14,286 nucleotides of DNA, taken from NCBI GenBank assembly GCA_002373975.1, contig DFKZ01000036.1, positions 72,848-87,133 of the forward strand, in the 5' to 3' direction. This document shows, piece after piece, positions 7,064 to 12,836 of the stretch. The translations under genes and the position numbers were made by a program. Position 1 is the stretch's first letter, and the number at the start of each line of letters is the position of its first letter. Source of the stretch: Lachnospiraceae bacterium UBA3632 (GTDB lineage Bacteria; Bacillota; Clostridia; Lachnospirales; Lachnospiraceae). The notes under the pieces were generated by a model, which did not search any database, was not told the DNA's origin, and saw only the letters and a list, made by a program, of their open reading frames with translations.

Positions 7064-8122
7064 TTATTTGGAGAACTTTCTGCCTCCGGTAATAAGGAGT
7101 GCTCCGCCAAGAAGGCCTGCAAGAGCGATCACGATGATTCCGGGCATTGTGTCAGCTGTCTTGGGTGCGCGGTTTCCTGTTGTGCTTCCGTCAGTTCCTG
7201 TGGTGCTGCTTCCGTCACCTGAGCCGCTTCCCGAACCATCACCTGAGCTTGAGCTTGAATCAGGTTCTGAGCCGCCACCTGTAGCAGGCTTGGGATCCTG
7301 AAGGTAAACTGCGGTGTAGGTTGCGTCAGTTGTTGCAAGCTGAACGGTAGGACTCCACATAGAGAATGTATAGGTGTAATTCTCATCATCGGGCTTGGAA
7401 GGTGTTCCGCCATAACTGGGGAGATCACCGGCTGCAACGGTATCTGTCTTTAAAGTTGTTCCATCATCATTCTTCCATGTGATAGTATAGTTTGTAAGTG
7501 TTCCTGTGAAATTAGCTACGTATGTTGCATCAGCGGTTACATTTGTCGCAACAGCAGGTGTCCAGGGTGTAACTGTATTCCATGCGTAAGTATATCCTCC
7601 TGAAGGAGCTTTGGTAGGAGGCGCTCCGGTATAATCTGGAGTTGCCGCACCTGAAACCACTCTAGTCTTTTGAAGTTCTGTCCCATCCCAATTCTCGTAT
7701 GTTACATCATACCCTAAGACTTTTTTGAACTTATAAGTAAAATTTCCACCTGTACCAGTAACTTCGGTTTTATCTATTATTTCCCAATAAGCAAGATTTG
7801 TGGTATCTGGAATAGTTAAATCATATGTAGATCCACCATTGTGTATGCTGAGAGTAGTAAACTCGGTTATTCCATCAGTATCATAGAAGTATAAATGTGC
7901 AGTTATCTCATTCCCTCCCGGTTCTGTATCAGCATTAGTGAAAATATCTCCCGCGTTTATATGGGCTCCAATGGCAGGTTCAGTACCTGCAAAGTTATGA
8001 TGAATAATGTAGGTTGTCGGCGCCGCCTGTACCTTAAGTTTCGCCCCGCCTATTCCGATCACCGCGGTCACAAATGCTGCAGCAGCAAGGATCAGGGCCT
8101 TTTTAAAACCATTCGCTCTCAT
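7064..8122 (-). CDS. Secreted repeat protein with APKTAD sorting signal
   Basis: A 352-residue surface protein with a signal peptide (1-33, cleavage near VQA-A). A ~100-residue N-terminal beta-rich domain is followed by two related ~65-residue repeats at about 136-206 (DVTYENWDGTEL...YTYAWNTVTPWTP...TYVANF) and 211-275 (NYTITWKNDDGTTL...YTYTFSMWSPTV...TYTAVYL), a repeat type common in Lachnospiraceae exoproteins. A Gly/Ser/Thr/Asp linker (276-317) leads to PKTAD (320-324), a hydrophobic helix and a short tail GGRKFSK. This is a sortase-type anchor with Ala in place of the usual Gly. GGGAGG 10 nt before the ATG supports the start. No enzymatic residues are recognised. Adhesion or envelope structure is the likely role. 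Confidence 0.83.
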   Translation of the reverse strand: MRANGFKKALILAAAAFVTAVIGIGGAKLKVQAAPTTYIIHHNFAGTEPAIGAHINAGDIFTNADTEPGGNEITAHLYFYDTDGITEFTTLSIHNGGSTYDLTIPDTTNLAYWEIIDKTEVTGTGGNFTYKFKKVLGYDVTYENWDGTELQKTRVVSGAATPDYTGAPPTKAPSGGYTYAWNTVTPWTPAVATNVTADATYVANFTGTLTNYTITWKNDDGTTLKTDTVAAGDLPSYGGTPSKPDDENYTYTFSMWSPTVQLATTDATYTAVYLQDPKPATGGGSEPDSSSSSGDGSGSGSGDGSSTTGTDGSTTGNRAPKTADTMPGIIVIALAGLLGGALLITGGRKFSK

Positions 8123-8165
8123 TTCAATTATGCCTCCCTGTTTGTTTTTTGCTATTATTGCAAGT

Positions 8166-8193
8166 TCTATATACGAGCCTTCGGCTCATCAAA
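8166..8193 (-). promoter_or_regulatory. Possible promoter of the APKTAD repeat protein with a dyad in its spacer
   Basis: TTTGAT (8188-8193) and TATAGA (8166-8171) are 16 nt apart on the minus strand. The spacer is almost entirely occupied by the inverted repeat GAGCC-TTC-GGCTC (8175-8187). The match to consensus is only fair; the dyad could be an operator. Confidence 0.4.
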
Positions 8194-8223
8194 ATCACAC
8201 TTATTTATCATACAAAAGTGCAT

Positions 8224-8252
8224 AAAAAAACACATCCCCCATTTGGGGGATG
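8224..8252 (-). terminator. Rho-independent terminator of the XRE regulator gene
   Basis: On the minus strand a perfect 8-bp stem CATCCCCC-AAAT-GGGGGATG is followed by TG and seven T residues. It lies about 77 bp beyond the XRE stop codon. The stretch between them (8253-8328) contains no supported gene. Confidence 0.9.
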
Positions 8253-8328
8253 CGACAGAAAAACAGCAGAGAAATCTACTACTTTTGCTTTGCATATGTT
8301 TCATTGTAAATCAACCATGCATTGATTA

Positions 8329-8691
8329 TCATCGATTATTTTTTATTTCAGAAAGAGCCTGCATATAACCTAATATCCGCGAACGTGTATTGGAATCCAT
8401 TTTATTATATTGCTCAATAAAAAAACCTAATTCGGACTTTTTATCGACAACATACCAGTCATCCCCTTGCTTTTTCTTTCCGGTCCGCTTACTATCAACT
8501 CCTGAAAGAAGCCACTCCGGGGTGACATTTAATACTTTGCAGATGATCATGATCTTGTCCGAGTTTGGATTTGTTTTTTTCTTTTTCCATTCACTTATAG
8601 TGCTCTGTAGAATCCCCGTCTTTTCCGAAAATTCCTTCTGTGACATCTTAATCTCGGTTATTTTCTCAAAGACACGTTCACTGATGGTCAT
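8329..8691 (-). CDS. XRE/Cro-CI family transcriptional regulator
   Basis: A 120-residue DNA-binding protein. The N-terminal HTH_3 domain (about 5-63) shows the full pattern: MSQKEFSEKTGILQSTISEWKKKKTNPNSDKIMIICKVLNVTPEWLLSG, where the recognition helix is LQSTISEWKKK. A Lys-rich hinge follows, then a C-terminal helical segment (WYVVDKKSELGFFIEQYNKMDSNTRSRILGYMQAL) that probably dimerises. A perfect AAGGAGG 7 nt before the ATG sets the start. A 7-2-7 inverted repeat (8717-8732) sits 25 bp upstream and may be an autoregulatory operator. The gene stands next to the promoter of a plus-strand small RNA and ends in its own terminator. The combination is typical of accessory or prophage-derived control modules. 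Targets are inferred only. Confidence 0.9.
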   Translation of the reverse strand: MTISERVFEKITEIKMSQKEFSEKTGILQSTISEWKKKKTNPNSDKIMIICKVLNVTPEWLLSGVDSKRTGKKKQGDDWYVVDKKSELGFFIEQYNKMDSNTRSRILGYMQALSEIKNNR

Positions 8692-8716
8692 GATGGTTCC
8701 TCCTTATACTTAATTA

Positions 8717-8732
8717 ATTCATAAATATGAAT
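8717..8732. promoter_or_regulatory. Putative XRE operator (7-2-7 inverted repeat)
   Basis: ATTCATA-AA-TATGAAT is a perfect inverted repeat between the XRE start codon and the divergent small-RNA promoter. Its half-site with flank, ATATGAATC (8725-8733), recurs exactly at 9072-9080 within the toxin promoter spacer. Binding by the neighbouring XRE protein is inference. Confidence 0.5.
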
Positions 8733-8753
8733 CGAAAAGATGCTGAAACACTG

Positions 8754-8781
8754 TTGACAACGGCGTTTGCGATGATATAAT
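8754..8781 (+). promoter_or_regulatory. Consensus promoter of the putative antitoxin RNA
   Basis: Perfect TTGACA (8754-8759) and perfect TATAAT (8776-8781) are separated by 16 nt on the plus strand. The start is predicted near 8788. No plus-strand gene lies downstream, so the product must be a small RNA. Confidence 0.85.
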
Positions 8782-8787
8782 GAAATT

Positions 8788-8890
8788 AACAGGATAGCCG
8801 AAAGGTGAGTGCACATCACCCGACCTGTAAGGTATGTTAACTAAAAAATAGTCGTTGTACCCTGGCAGATACGAGACGGCTATTTTTTAT
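8788..8890 (+). ncRNA. Putative antisense antitoxin RNA (~100 nt)
   Basis: The transcript predicted between the plus-strand promoter and the two-sided terminator at 8843-8888. It carries no credible ORF; the only ATG, at 8834, gives four codons. The 5' half folds into GGTGA-gtgcaca-TCACC (8804-8820), enclosed by ACAGG (8789-8793) with CCTGT (8824-8828). The 3' half is the terminator, fully antisense to the 3' end of the toxin mRNA and overlapping its last codon and stop. CATCACCC (8814-8821) also occurs at 8976-8983, so this RNA can form 8 bp with the toxin Shine-Dalgarno/first-ATG region. Layout resembles RNAII of Fst/par loci. The exact ends are predictions. Confidence 0.65.
8843..8888. terminator. 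Shared bidirectional terminator of toxin mRNA and antisense RNA
   Basis: AAAAAATAGTCG (8843-8854) pairs with CGGCTATTTTTT (8877-8888). An inner helix TTGTA/TACGA (8855-8859 and 8870-8874) closes a 10-nt loop CCCTGGCAGA. On the plus strand the long stem has one G-U pair; on the minus strand it has one A-C mismatch. Both strands end in six T residues, so it can stop transcription from either side. The loops of the two RNAs are perfectly complementary and could start pairing. Confidence 0.85.
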
Positions 8891-8972
8891 GCCTGGAATT
8901 GTGGCTGTCAATGAAATTCAGTATCACAAAGATCAGTGTGATAAAGCTTATCAAATCTGTCCAATCGACCAT
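8880..8972 (-). CDS. Putative type I toxin, single-helix membrane peptide (Fst/holin-like)
   Basis: A 30-codon ORF in the gap between the XRE regulator and the response regulator. The peptide starts MVDWTDLISF, has a hydrophobic helix at about residues 7-21 (LISFITLIFVILNFI) and ends in a polar, basic tail NSRHKK. This is the layout of Fst/TxpA/holin-like type I toxins, which insert into the cell's own membrane. The start is fixed by AAAGGGGGTGAT, one mismatch from the full anti-Shine-Dalgarno complement, with GGGGG 8 nt before the ATG. An in-frame ATG two codons earlier (8978) lies inside that ribosome site and is unlikely. The stop codon sits in the terminator stem. It lacks the Pro seen in many Fst members, so family membership is a resemblance only. 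Confidence 0.7.
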   Translation of the reverse strand: MVDWTDLISFITLIFVILNFIDSHNSRHKK

Positions 8973-9059
8973 TGGCATCACCCCCTTTCCCTCTTACAGG
9001 GCGGGTGTGAGCGCGTCTCTCGGCTACCCGGTTAGTTTTACTATATTTCATTTTTATTG

Positions 9060-9088
9060 ATTATATCAATTATATGAATCTATGTCAA
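9060..9088 (-). promoter_or_regulatory. Consensus promoter of the toxin mRNA
   Basis: On the minus strand perfect TTGACA (9083-9088) and perfect TATAAT (9060-9065) are separated by exactly 17 nt. The start is predicted near 9053, leaving an ~80-nt structured leader before the toxin ATG. The spacer contains GATTCATAT, the same 9-mer as at the putative XRE operator, and the -10 box lies in an ATTGAT-TAT-ATCAAT dyad (9056-9070). Confidence 0.85.
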
Positions 9089-9093
9089 TTATA

Positions 9094-9133
9094 AATGCGC
9101 CCCTCACGCAACCTTGATGGTTAGAGGTGCATT
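9094..9133. other. Imperfect hairpin upstream of the toxin promoter
   Basis: Nested complementary segments AATGC/GCATT, CCTC/GAGG and AACC/GGTT form an interrupted ~40-nt stem-loop. It has no T tract on either side, so it is not a convincing terminator. It borders the toxin -35 box. Function is unknown. Confidence 0.35.
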
Positions 9134-9183
9134 AATGATCAGATCAATAAGTTATACGTGTCAGTTTTAGGACAAATTCGGAC

Positions 9184-9215
9184 AAAAAAACGGCAGGCCA
9201 TACAGCCTGCCGTTT
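9184..9215 (-). terminator. Rho-independent terminator of the two-component operon
   Basis: On the minus strand AAACGGCAGGC and GCCTGCCGTTT form an 11-bp stem around a 6-nt loop, followed by seven T residues. The stem begins within the stop codon of the response regulator. Its CGGCAGG/CCTGCCG core and adjoining TTCGGACAAAAA closely match the terminator at 7017-7045. Confidence 0.95.
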
Positions 9216-9876
9216 AATTTTTTACCGCTATCAGTCCGTACAGCACTGCGTTCACCGCCAGTTCGGTTCGGTTGGCATAGCCGGTTTTATCAAGCATCTG
9301 CTGGATGTAGCTCTTTATGGTTTCATCGGTTACTCCAAGCTTGGCAGCGATCTGCTTGTTGGATAGCCCGGTGGTGAGCTCTCTCAGCACATCCAGCTCT
9401 CTCTCCGTAAACTCGGTGCTTGGTGCATTTCCGAGTGTGATCCTGGGCACCTTATCGGGAAAGATGCTCTCTCCCGCCATTGTCCTGTCCATAAGTGCAA
9501 GGAGCGGCTGCTCCGAGAGTTCTTTGTACCAGAAGCTGTCAACTCCCGCTTCTCTTGCTATCTTCATGTTCTTGGGATCGACTGTACCGGTTACGATTAT
9601 CACCTTCGGAGTTTTGTACCCGTTGTGCCCCGGATCAGCAACATGCTTCTTAATCCTTTCCGCGGCATCAAGTCCGTTTGATCCGTCCCTCATCACGATA
9701 TCCATGATCACGAGGTCGACTTCGTTTTCACTGACAAACTCCTGTGCATCCGCTGCGCTCTCAAGTGCCCCGGCAAGCTCATAATCCTCGGAATTCTCTA
9801 TCATGTATTCAAAGAATCCTCTGGATATTTTTTCATCATCCACGATAAGTGTTTTTATCTTAGCATTTTCCTTCAT
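9214..9876 (-). CDS. NarL/LuxR-type response regulator
   Basis: A 220-residue two-component regulator counted from the ATG at 9876 (MKENAKIKTLIVDDE). That start puts the receiver's first strand at the usual distance and has GGGG 6 nt upstream. A GTG at 9987 would add 37 residues with no domain and overlap the kinase gene. Receiver domain, about 6-130: acidic pair D13/D14, phosphoacceptor D59 in LVIMDIVMRDG, T96 in IIVTGT, and K118 in FWYKE. LuxR helix-turn-helix, about 155-216 (FTERELDVLRELTTGLSNKQIAAKLGVTDETIKSYIQQMLDKTG). All residues needed for phosphorylation are present. It is last in the operon behind its likely kinase and is closed by the terminator at 9184-9215. Target genes are not evident from the window. 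Confidence 0.93.
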   Translation of the reverse strand: MKENAKIKTLIVDDEKISRGFFEYMIENSEDYELAGALESAADAQEFVSENEVDLVIMDIVMRDGSNGLDAAERIKKHVADPGHNGYKTPKVIIVTGTVDPKNMKIAREAGVDSFWYKELSEQPLLALMDRTMAGESIFPDKVPRITLGNAPSTEFTERELDVLRELTTGLSNKQIAAKLGVTDETIKSYIQQMLDKTGYANRTELAVNAVLYGLIAVKN

Positions 9877-9950
9877 GCAATACCCCATTTCTGCTTCTAC
9901 TCTTTCAACCGATCCTAAGATATTTATTATTCTCAGGTCATTCTTTCTGC

Positions 9951-11159
9951 CTAAAGCACTATCCTTATTTCCGCGTTCTTTTCCCACAATACCTTCATTT
10001 CACCGCCGAGCGCTTCGACGTTTTTCCTAAGGCTCTTCAGTCCGCCTTTTTCAATGCTCTCCGGCCCTGCCGGTGATCCGTTGTTATCTATCACGATAAG
10101 CGTTTTTCCTCCGCCCCCATCCTGCGTGCTCATCCAAACCCTGTCGGCTTTTCCGTGTCTTACCGCATTGTTGAGTGCGCACACAAGAGCCTGCGAAACA
10201 ACGCTTCTTTTTACTTTGTCGTCATCAAATATCTCTTCGGCGTCAAGCTGCGCTCCAAGCAGCTGCGCCGTTCTGCGTGCCTTATCGTAATCATATTCAG
10301 TGCCCCTGGCGGCATCTCTTTTTATCGCCTCCAATGTGTTTATCCACTCGCGCACAAGGTCCTTTTCTGTCAGATCCCCTAAGCTTCCGCTTTCAAGGTA
10401 TTTCTTGGCAAGAAGACTTATTTTCCCAAGTTCGTCATGGAGATTTATCCTCGCCTGAAGTATCTCCCTTTCCATCGCTGTGATCTGTGCCTGCTTCGCC
10501 AGATCTCTGAAGCTTTCGGCCACCTTCTCGGCCTCTTTACGTTTCACTTCAAGTTCCTTTGATCTACGGTATTCTTCAGTGATGTCCGTCACTATCAGCT
10601 CATACAGTTTTTCATCCTTGAGCGTTATCTCATTTCTGTCAAACTGATATACTTTGTTATCGAATTCAAAAAGCCTTTCACCTGCTCCATTAAACTCCCT
10701 GCTTTTTTGCGAGAATAATTCAAAGAGCCGGTTTCCGTTCATCGCCTGCCGGCCGCACAGAGCTTCACTTATCTCGTTCATCCTGCGGTTGACCAGCCTT
10801 ACCATTCCACTCTCTCTGTAATAGCAGATGCCGGAGCCCAAAGTATCAAGAGCCTGCTTGACGGAATGTGTTCCTACCCGCCTTTTAGAAGCACGATTGT
10901 ACATAACATAGCATACTACCGAAGCAGCAAGCTCGGCAGTTACAAGTATCACATCCGAGATCAGCAGTTCATCATAGTTTCTGTTATTAACAAACTGCAG
11001 GTGAATAAATGAGGCAATAAATAATATGATCCCAATAAAGGTATATCTCTTTTTCAGCTTATATATAACGGAAATGCTTACACCGCCCAACAGGATAAGG
11101 ATCGCCGAATAGAGAAGTATCACCAGTATGCAATATACAATTCCGAATCTACCTTCCAT
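9951..11159 (-). CDS. Sensor histidine kinase (NarL-partner type)
   Basis: A 402-residue membrane kinase that should phosphorylate the downstream NarL-type regulator. Three hydrophobic segments lie near 8-34, 39-57 and 66-87. A PAS-like region (about 98-195: LGSGICYYRESGMVRLVNRRMNEI...) is followed by a coiled coil (198-235). The dimerisation/phosphoacceptor motif INLHDELGK contains His241 in the HDxxG pattern typical of NarL-linked kinases. The ATPase domain has the N box CALNNAVRHG (Asn330/Asn331), the G1 box VIDNNGS (356-362) and a second Gly-rich turn GGLKSLRKNVEALGG. It appears competent for ATP binding and autophosphorylation. It overlaps the 7TM sensor gene by 11 nt, with GGGGG just ahead of the ATG, indicating translational coupling and probably matched production. 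Its stop lies 74 bp before the regulator ATG. Confidence 0.9.
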   Translation of the reverse strand: MEGRFGIVYCILVILLYSAILILLGGVSISVIYKLKKRYTFIGIILFIASFIHLQFVNNRNYDELLISDVILVTAELAASVVCYVMYNRASKRRVGTHSVKQALDTLGSGICYYRESGMVRLVNRRMNEISEALCGRQAMNGNRLFELFSQKSREFNGAGERLFEFDNKVYQFDRNEITLKDEKLYELIVTDITEEYRRSKELEVKRKEAEKVAESFRDLAKQAQITAMEREILQARINLHDELGKISLLAKKYLESGSLGDLTEKDLVREWINTLEAIKRDAARGTEYDYDKARRTAQLLGAQLDAEEIFDDDKVKRSVVSQALVCALNNAVRHGKADRVWMSTQDGGGGKTLIVIDNNGSPAGPESIEKGGLKSLRKNVEALGGEMKVLWEKNAEIRIVL

Positions 11160-12810
11160 TGTTTTCCCCCACAGTATACTCGAGCGATACCGTGATATCG
11201 CCGTCCTCTTCGTCAGCTTCTATATTTCCCCCATACCTTTCGGACAGATCCGCTTCGATCTTTTTGATCGCATCAAAAGTCTTTTCATCGGCATCTATCA
11301 TCAGTCTGATGCCGTATGATCTTTCTTTTTCGCAATAGACAGTTGCCAAAAATACCGTGAGTGAATCTATGCTCTCTTTCACTATTTCAATCATGAAATC
11401 AAGAAGGTTACGGATCCCTTCCACGGGAAACTCACCCTCATTTACCAGATTGGTGCAGGCGTTTATCCCTCCGGATGTCATGTTGGCGGTTATCTCTCCG
11501 GCAGCTATATATAGCTCCGTTATATCTATCGTTTCGCTCTCCTGCGCTGCAAGCATGATATTAACTCGTCTTTTTAGATAGGTCTCGTTAAGAAGAGCTT
11601 TGAACATACCTTTTCTTTCACCGCTTTCGATAAGCGATTCGGTTTCTTCTATCAGCTTCTCGTTTGCGCTTGCGATCTCTTCATATATCCTGTTTCTCGC
11701 TTCAATTCCGGAAAGCTGCGCATCCATTTCAAGACGCATTTTCTTAACTTCATTCTCGCTCTCAAGCTGGGAAAGAGCATCTTCGAGTTCCGAATTTATC
11801 TCGTTTATCTTTGAAATATCTATAAGCTCTCCTGCATATCCTCCGGGTATTTTTTTCACGCTTAAAAGAGTGTCGTCTGAAAACGGAGTGGGAGTTTCAC
11901 TCCTTGATGCATCGAGTATTTCTTTGTTTTCTACTTTGAGATCGTCATGGGATGTGATAACTGTTTTTCCGTCATGATCAGCTATCCCTATACGCAGAGA
12001 GGACTTTTCGAAAATCTCTTCATATCCTGTATTTGATGTGATAAGTCCGATGGTGATACAGCTTTCAAAGATGCTTATAAAAGTAAAAGCCCAGATTTCC
12101 TGAATATTATAGACGCCAAGGCCAAAGAGCTTTGGTGATGAACTGCCGTTAGCCATATATATCGCATTTAGCGTAAAGCCTACAGCTCCGAATAAAAGAG
12201 GGATAAAGGATTTTTTACGACACTCCGAGACACTGCACTTTATTATCAGGATCACATATCCTGTTAGTATTGTCGCGTAGCAAAAAACCGTCACTACGTA
12301 AAACAGTACGCCGTAGGTATACTTTTTGTACCCACCCCCGGAAAATTTTATCAATAATCCGTGCATGTCATTTGTAATTGCCAGCACGGAAAGAATAGCC
12401 CCAAGCACACATAAGACGGTCTTTATCACTTTGTTTGAATATGTCCTGCTTCCCACATTAAGTGCGGCGCACAAAAACATCACTCCCATACCCACATAGG
12501 GAACATAGTAAAGATACCAGAACTGTCTCCCCAGCATTTCCGAATAATCCGCTAAGGCATAGCGGGCTACCCTGCTCGAAAACAGAGTTAACAGCATGTA
12601 ACCTCCGGCATACAGCCATCCGAAGGTACCGCTGTAAAGTATACGCTTTCTTATCGAAAACATCCACCAAATAATAATGCCGCACCAAATAACAGAAGCG
12701 GCATAATGGATTGGCAAGAACTCCGGAGTTATCATGTTGATGATAACTCCGATAAGGATTACTATTGCCAATATTATTCTTTTAAAATATACTCTGTCTT
12801 TACCCTTCAT
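11149..12810 (-). CDS. Seven-helix sensor protein lacking kinase motifs (HisKA_7TM-like)
   Basis: A 553-residue protein with an N-terminal helix bundle (about 10-260) that includes TNDMHGLLIKF (146-156), a motif characteristic of the 7TM sensor region of some Clostridia histidine kinases. A short PAS-like segment (268-330: SLRIGIADHDGKTVITS...GYAGELIDIS) and a long coiled coil (330-395) follow. The C-terminal part looks like a worn dimerisation/ATPase region: the coiled segment ARNRIYEEIASANEKL has no phosphoacceptor His, and no N box or DxGxG box is seen. I infer a sensory pseudokinase that signals through the adjacent active kinase, which it overlaps by 11 nt. The start at 12810 follows the peptidase-fusion gene by 26 bp; its ribosome site (GGAG, 12 nt away) is poor, suggesting coupling. 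The ligand is unknown. Confidence 0.8.
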   Translation of the reverse strand: MKGKDRVYFKRIILAIVILIGVIINMITPEFLPIHYAASVIWCGIIIWWMFSIRKRILYSGTFGWLYAGGYMLLTLFSSRVARYALADYSEMLGRQFWYLYYVPYVGMGVMFLCAALNVGSRTYSNKVIKTVLCVLGAILSVLAITNDMHGLLIKFSGGGYKKYTYGVLFYVVTVFCYATILTGYVILIIKCSVSECRKKSFIPLLFGAVGFTLNAIYMANGSSSPKLFGLGVYNIQEIWAFTFISIFESCITIGLITSNTGYEEIFEKSSLRIGIADHDGKTVITSHDDLKVENKEILDASRSETPTPFSDDTLLSVKKIPGGYAGELIDISKINEINSELEDALSQLESENEVKKMRLEMDAQLSGIEARNRIYEEIASANEKLIEETESLIESGERKGMFKALLNETYLKRRVNIMLAAQESETIDITELYIAAGEITANMTSGGINACTNLVNEGEFPVEGIRNLLDFMIEIVKESIDSLTVFLATVYCEKERSYGIRLMIDADEKTFDAIKKIEADLSERYGGNIEADEEDGDITVSLEYTVGENNGR

Positions 12811-12836
12811 GGCCGGTCATGCTCCGGTACTTACTA

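Larger units (their letters stand above)
8793..9029. repeat. Imperfect inverted repeat: related 5' leaders of the two convergent RNAs
   Basis: The left arm (8793-8832, plus sense) and right arm (8990-9029, minus sense) share, in order, TAGCCGA, AG, CACA, CCCG and CCTGTAAG, roughly 70% identity by eye over ~40 nt. The two converging transcripts therefore begin with homologous sequence and the toxin gene is enclosed by an inverted repeat. In the toxin leader CGGGT pairs with ACCCG (9003-9007 with 9026-9030), giving a hairpin comparable to the one in the antitoxin RNA. Confidence 0.65.

Noticed and set aside
8253..8328. Short minus-strand ORF between the XRE stop and its terminator
   Set aside because: No ribosome site; the frame runs through the terminator stem. 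Treated as 3' untranslated region.
8834..8851. Mini-ORF (four codons) in the plus-strand RNA as a leader peptide
   Set aside because: No spaced ribosome site (AAGG abuts the ATG) and no downstream plus-strand gene to regulate.
8788..8890. The plus-strand RNA as a known metabolite riboswitch
   Set aside because: No match to class motifs I know (guanidine, c-di-GMP, preQ1, fluoride, THF), and no gene follows it on the plus strand.
9877..9987. 37-residue N-terminal extension of the response regulator from a GTG at 9987
   Set aside because: Receiver domains start within a few residues of the first strand; the extension has no domain and would overlap the kinase gene. The ATG at 9876 is preferred, though a coupled GTG start cannot be excluded.
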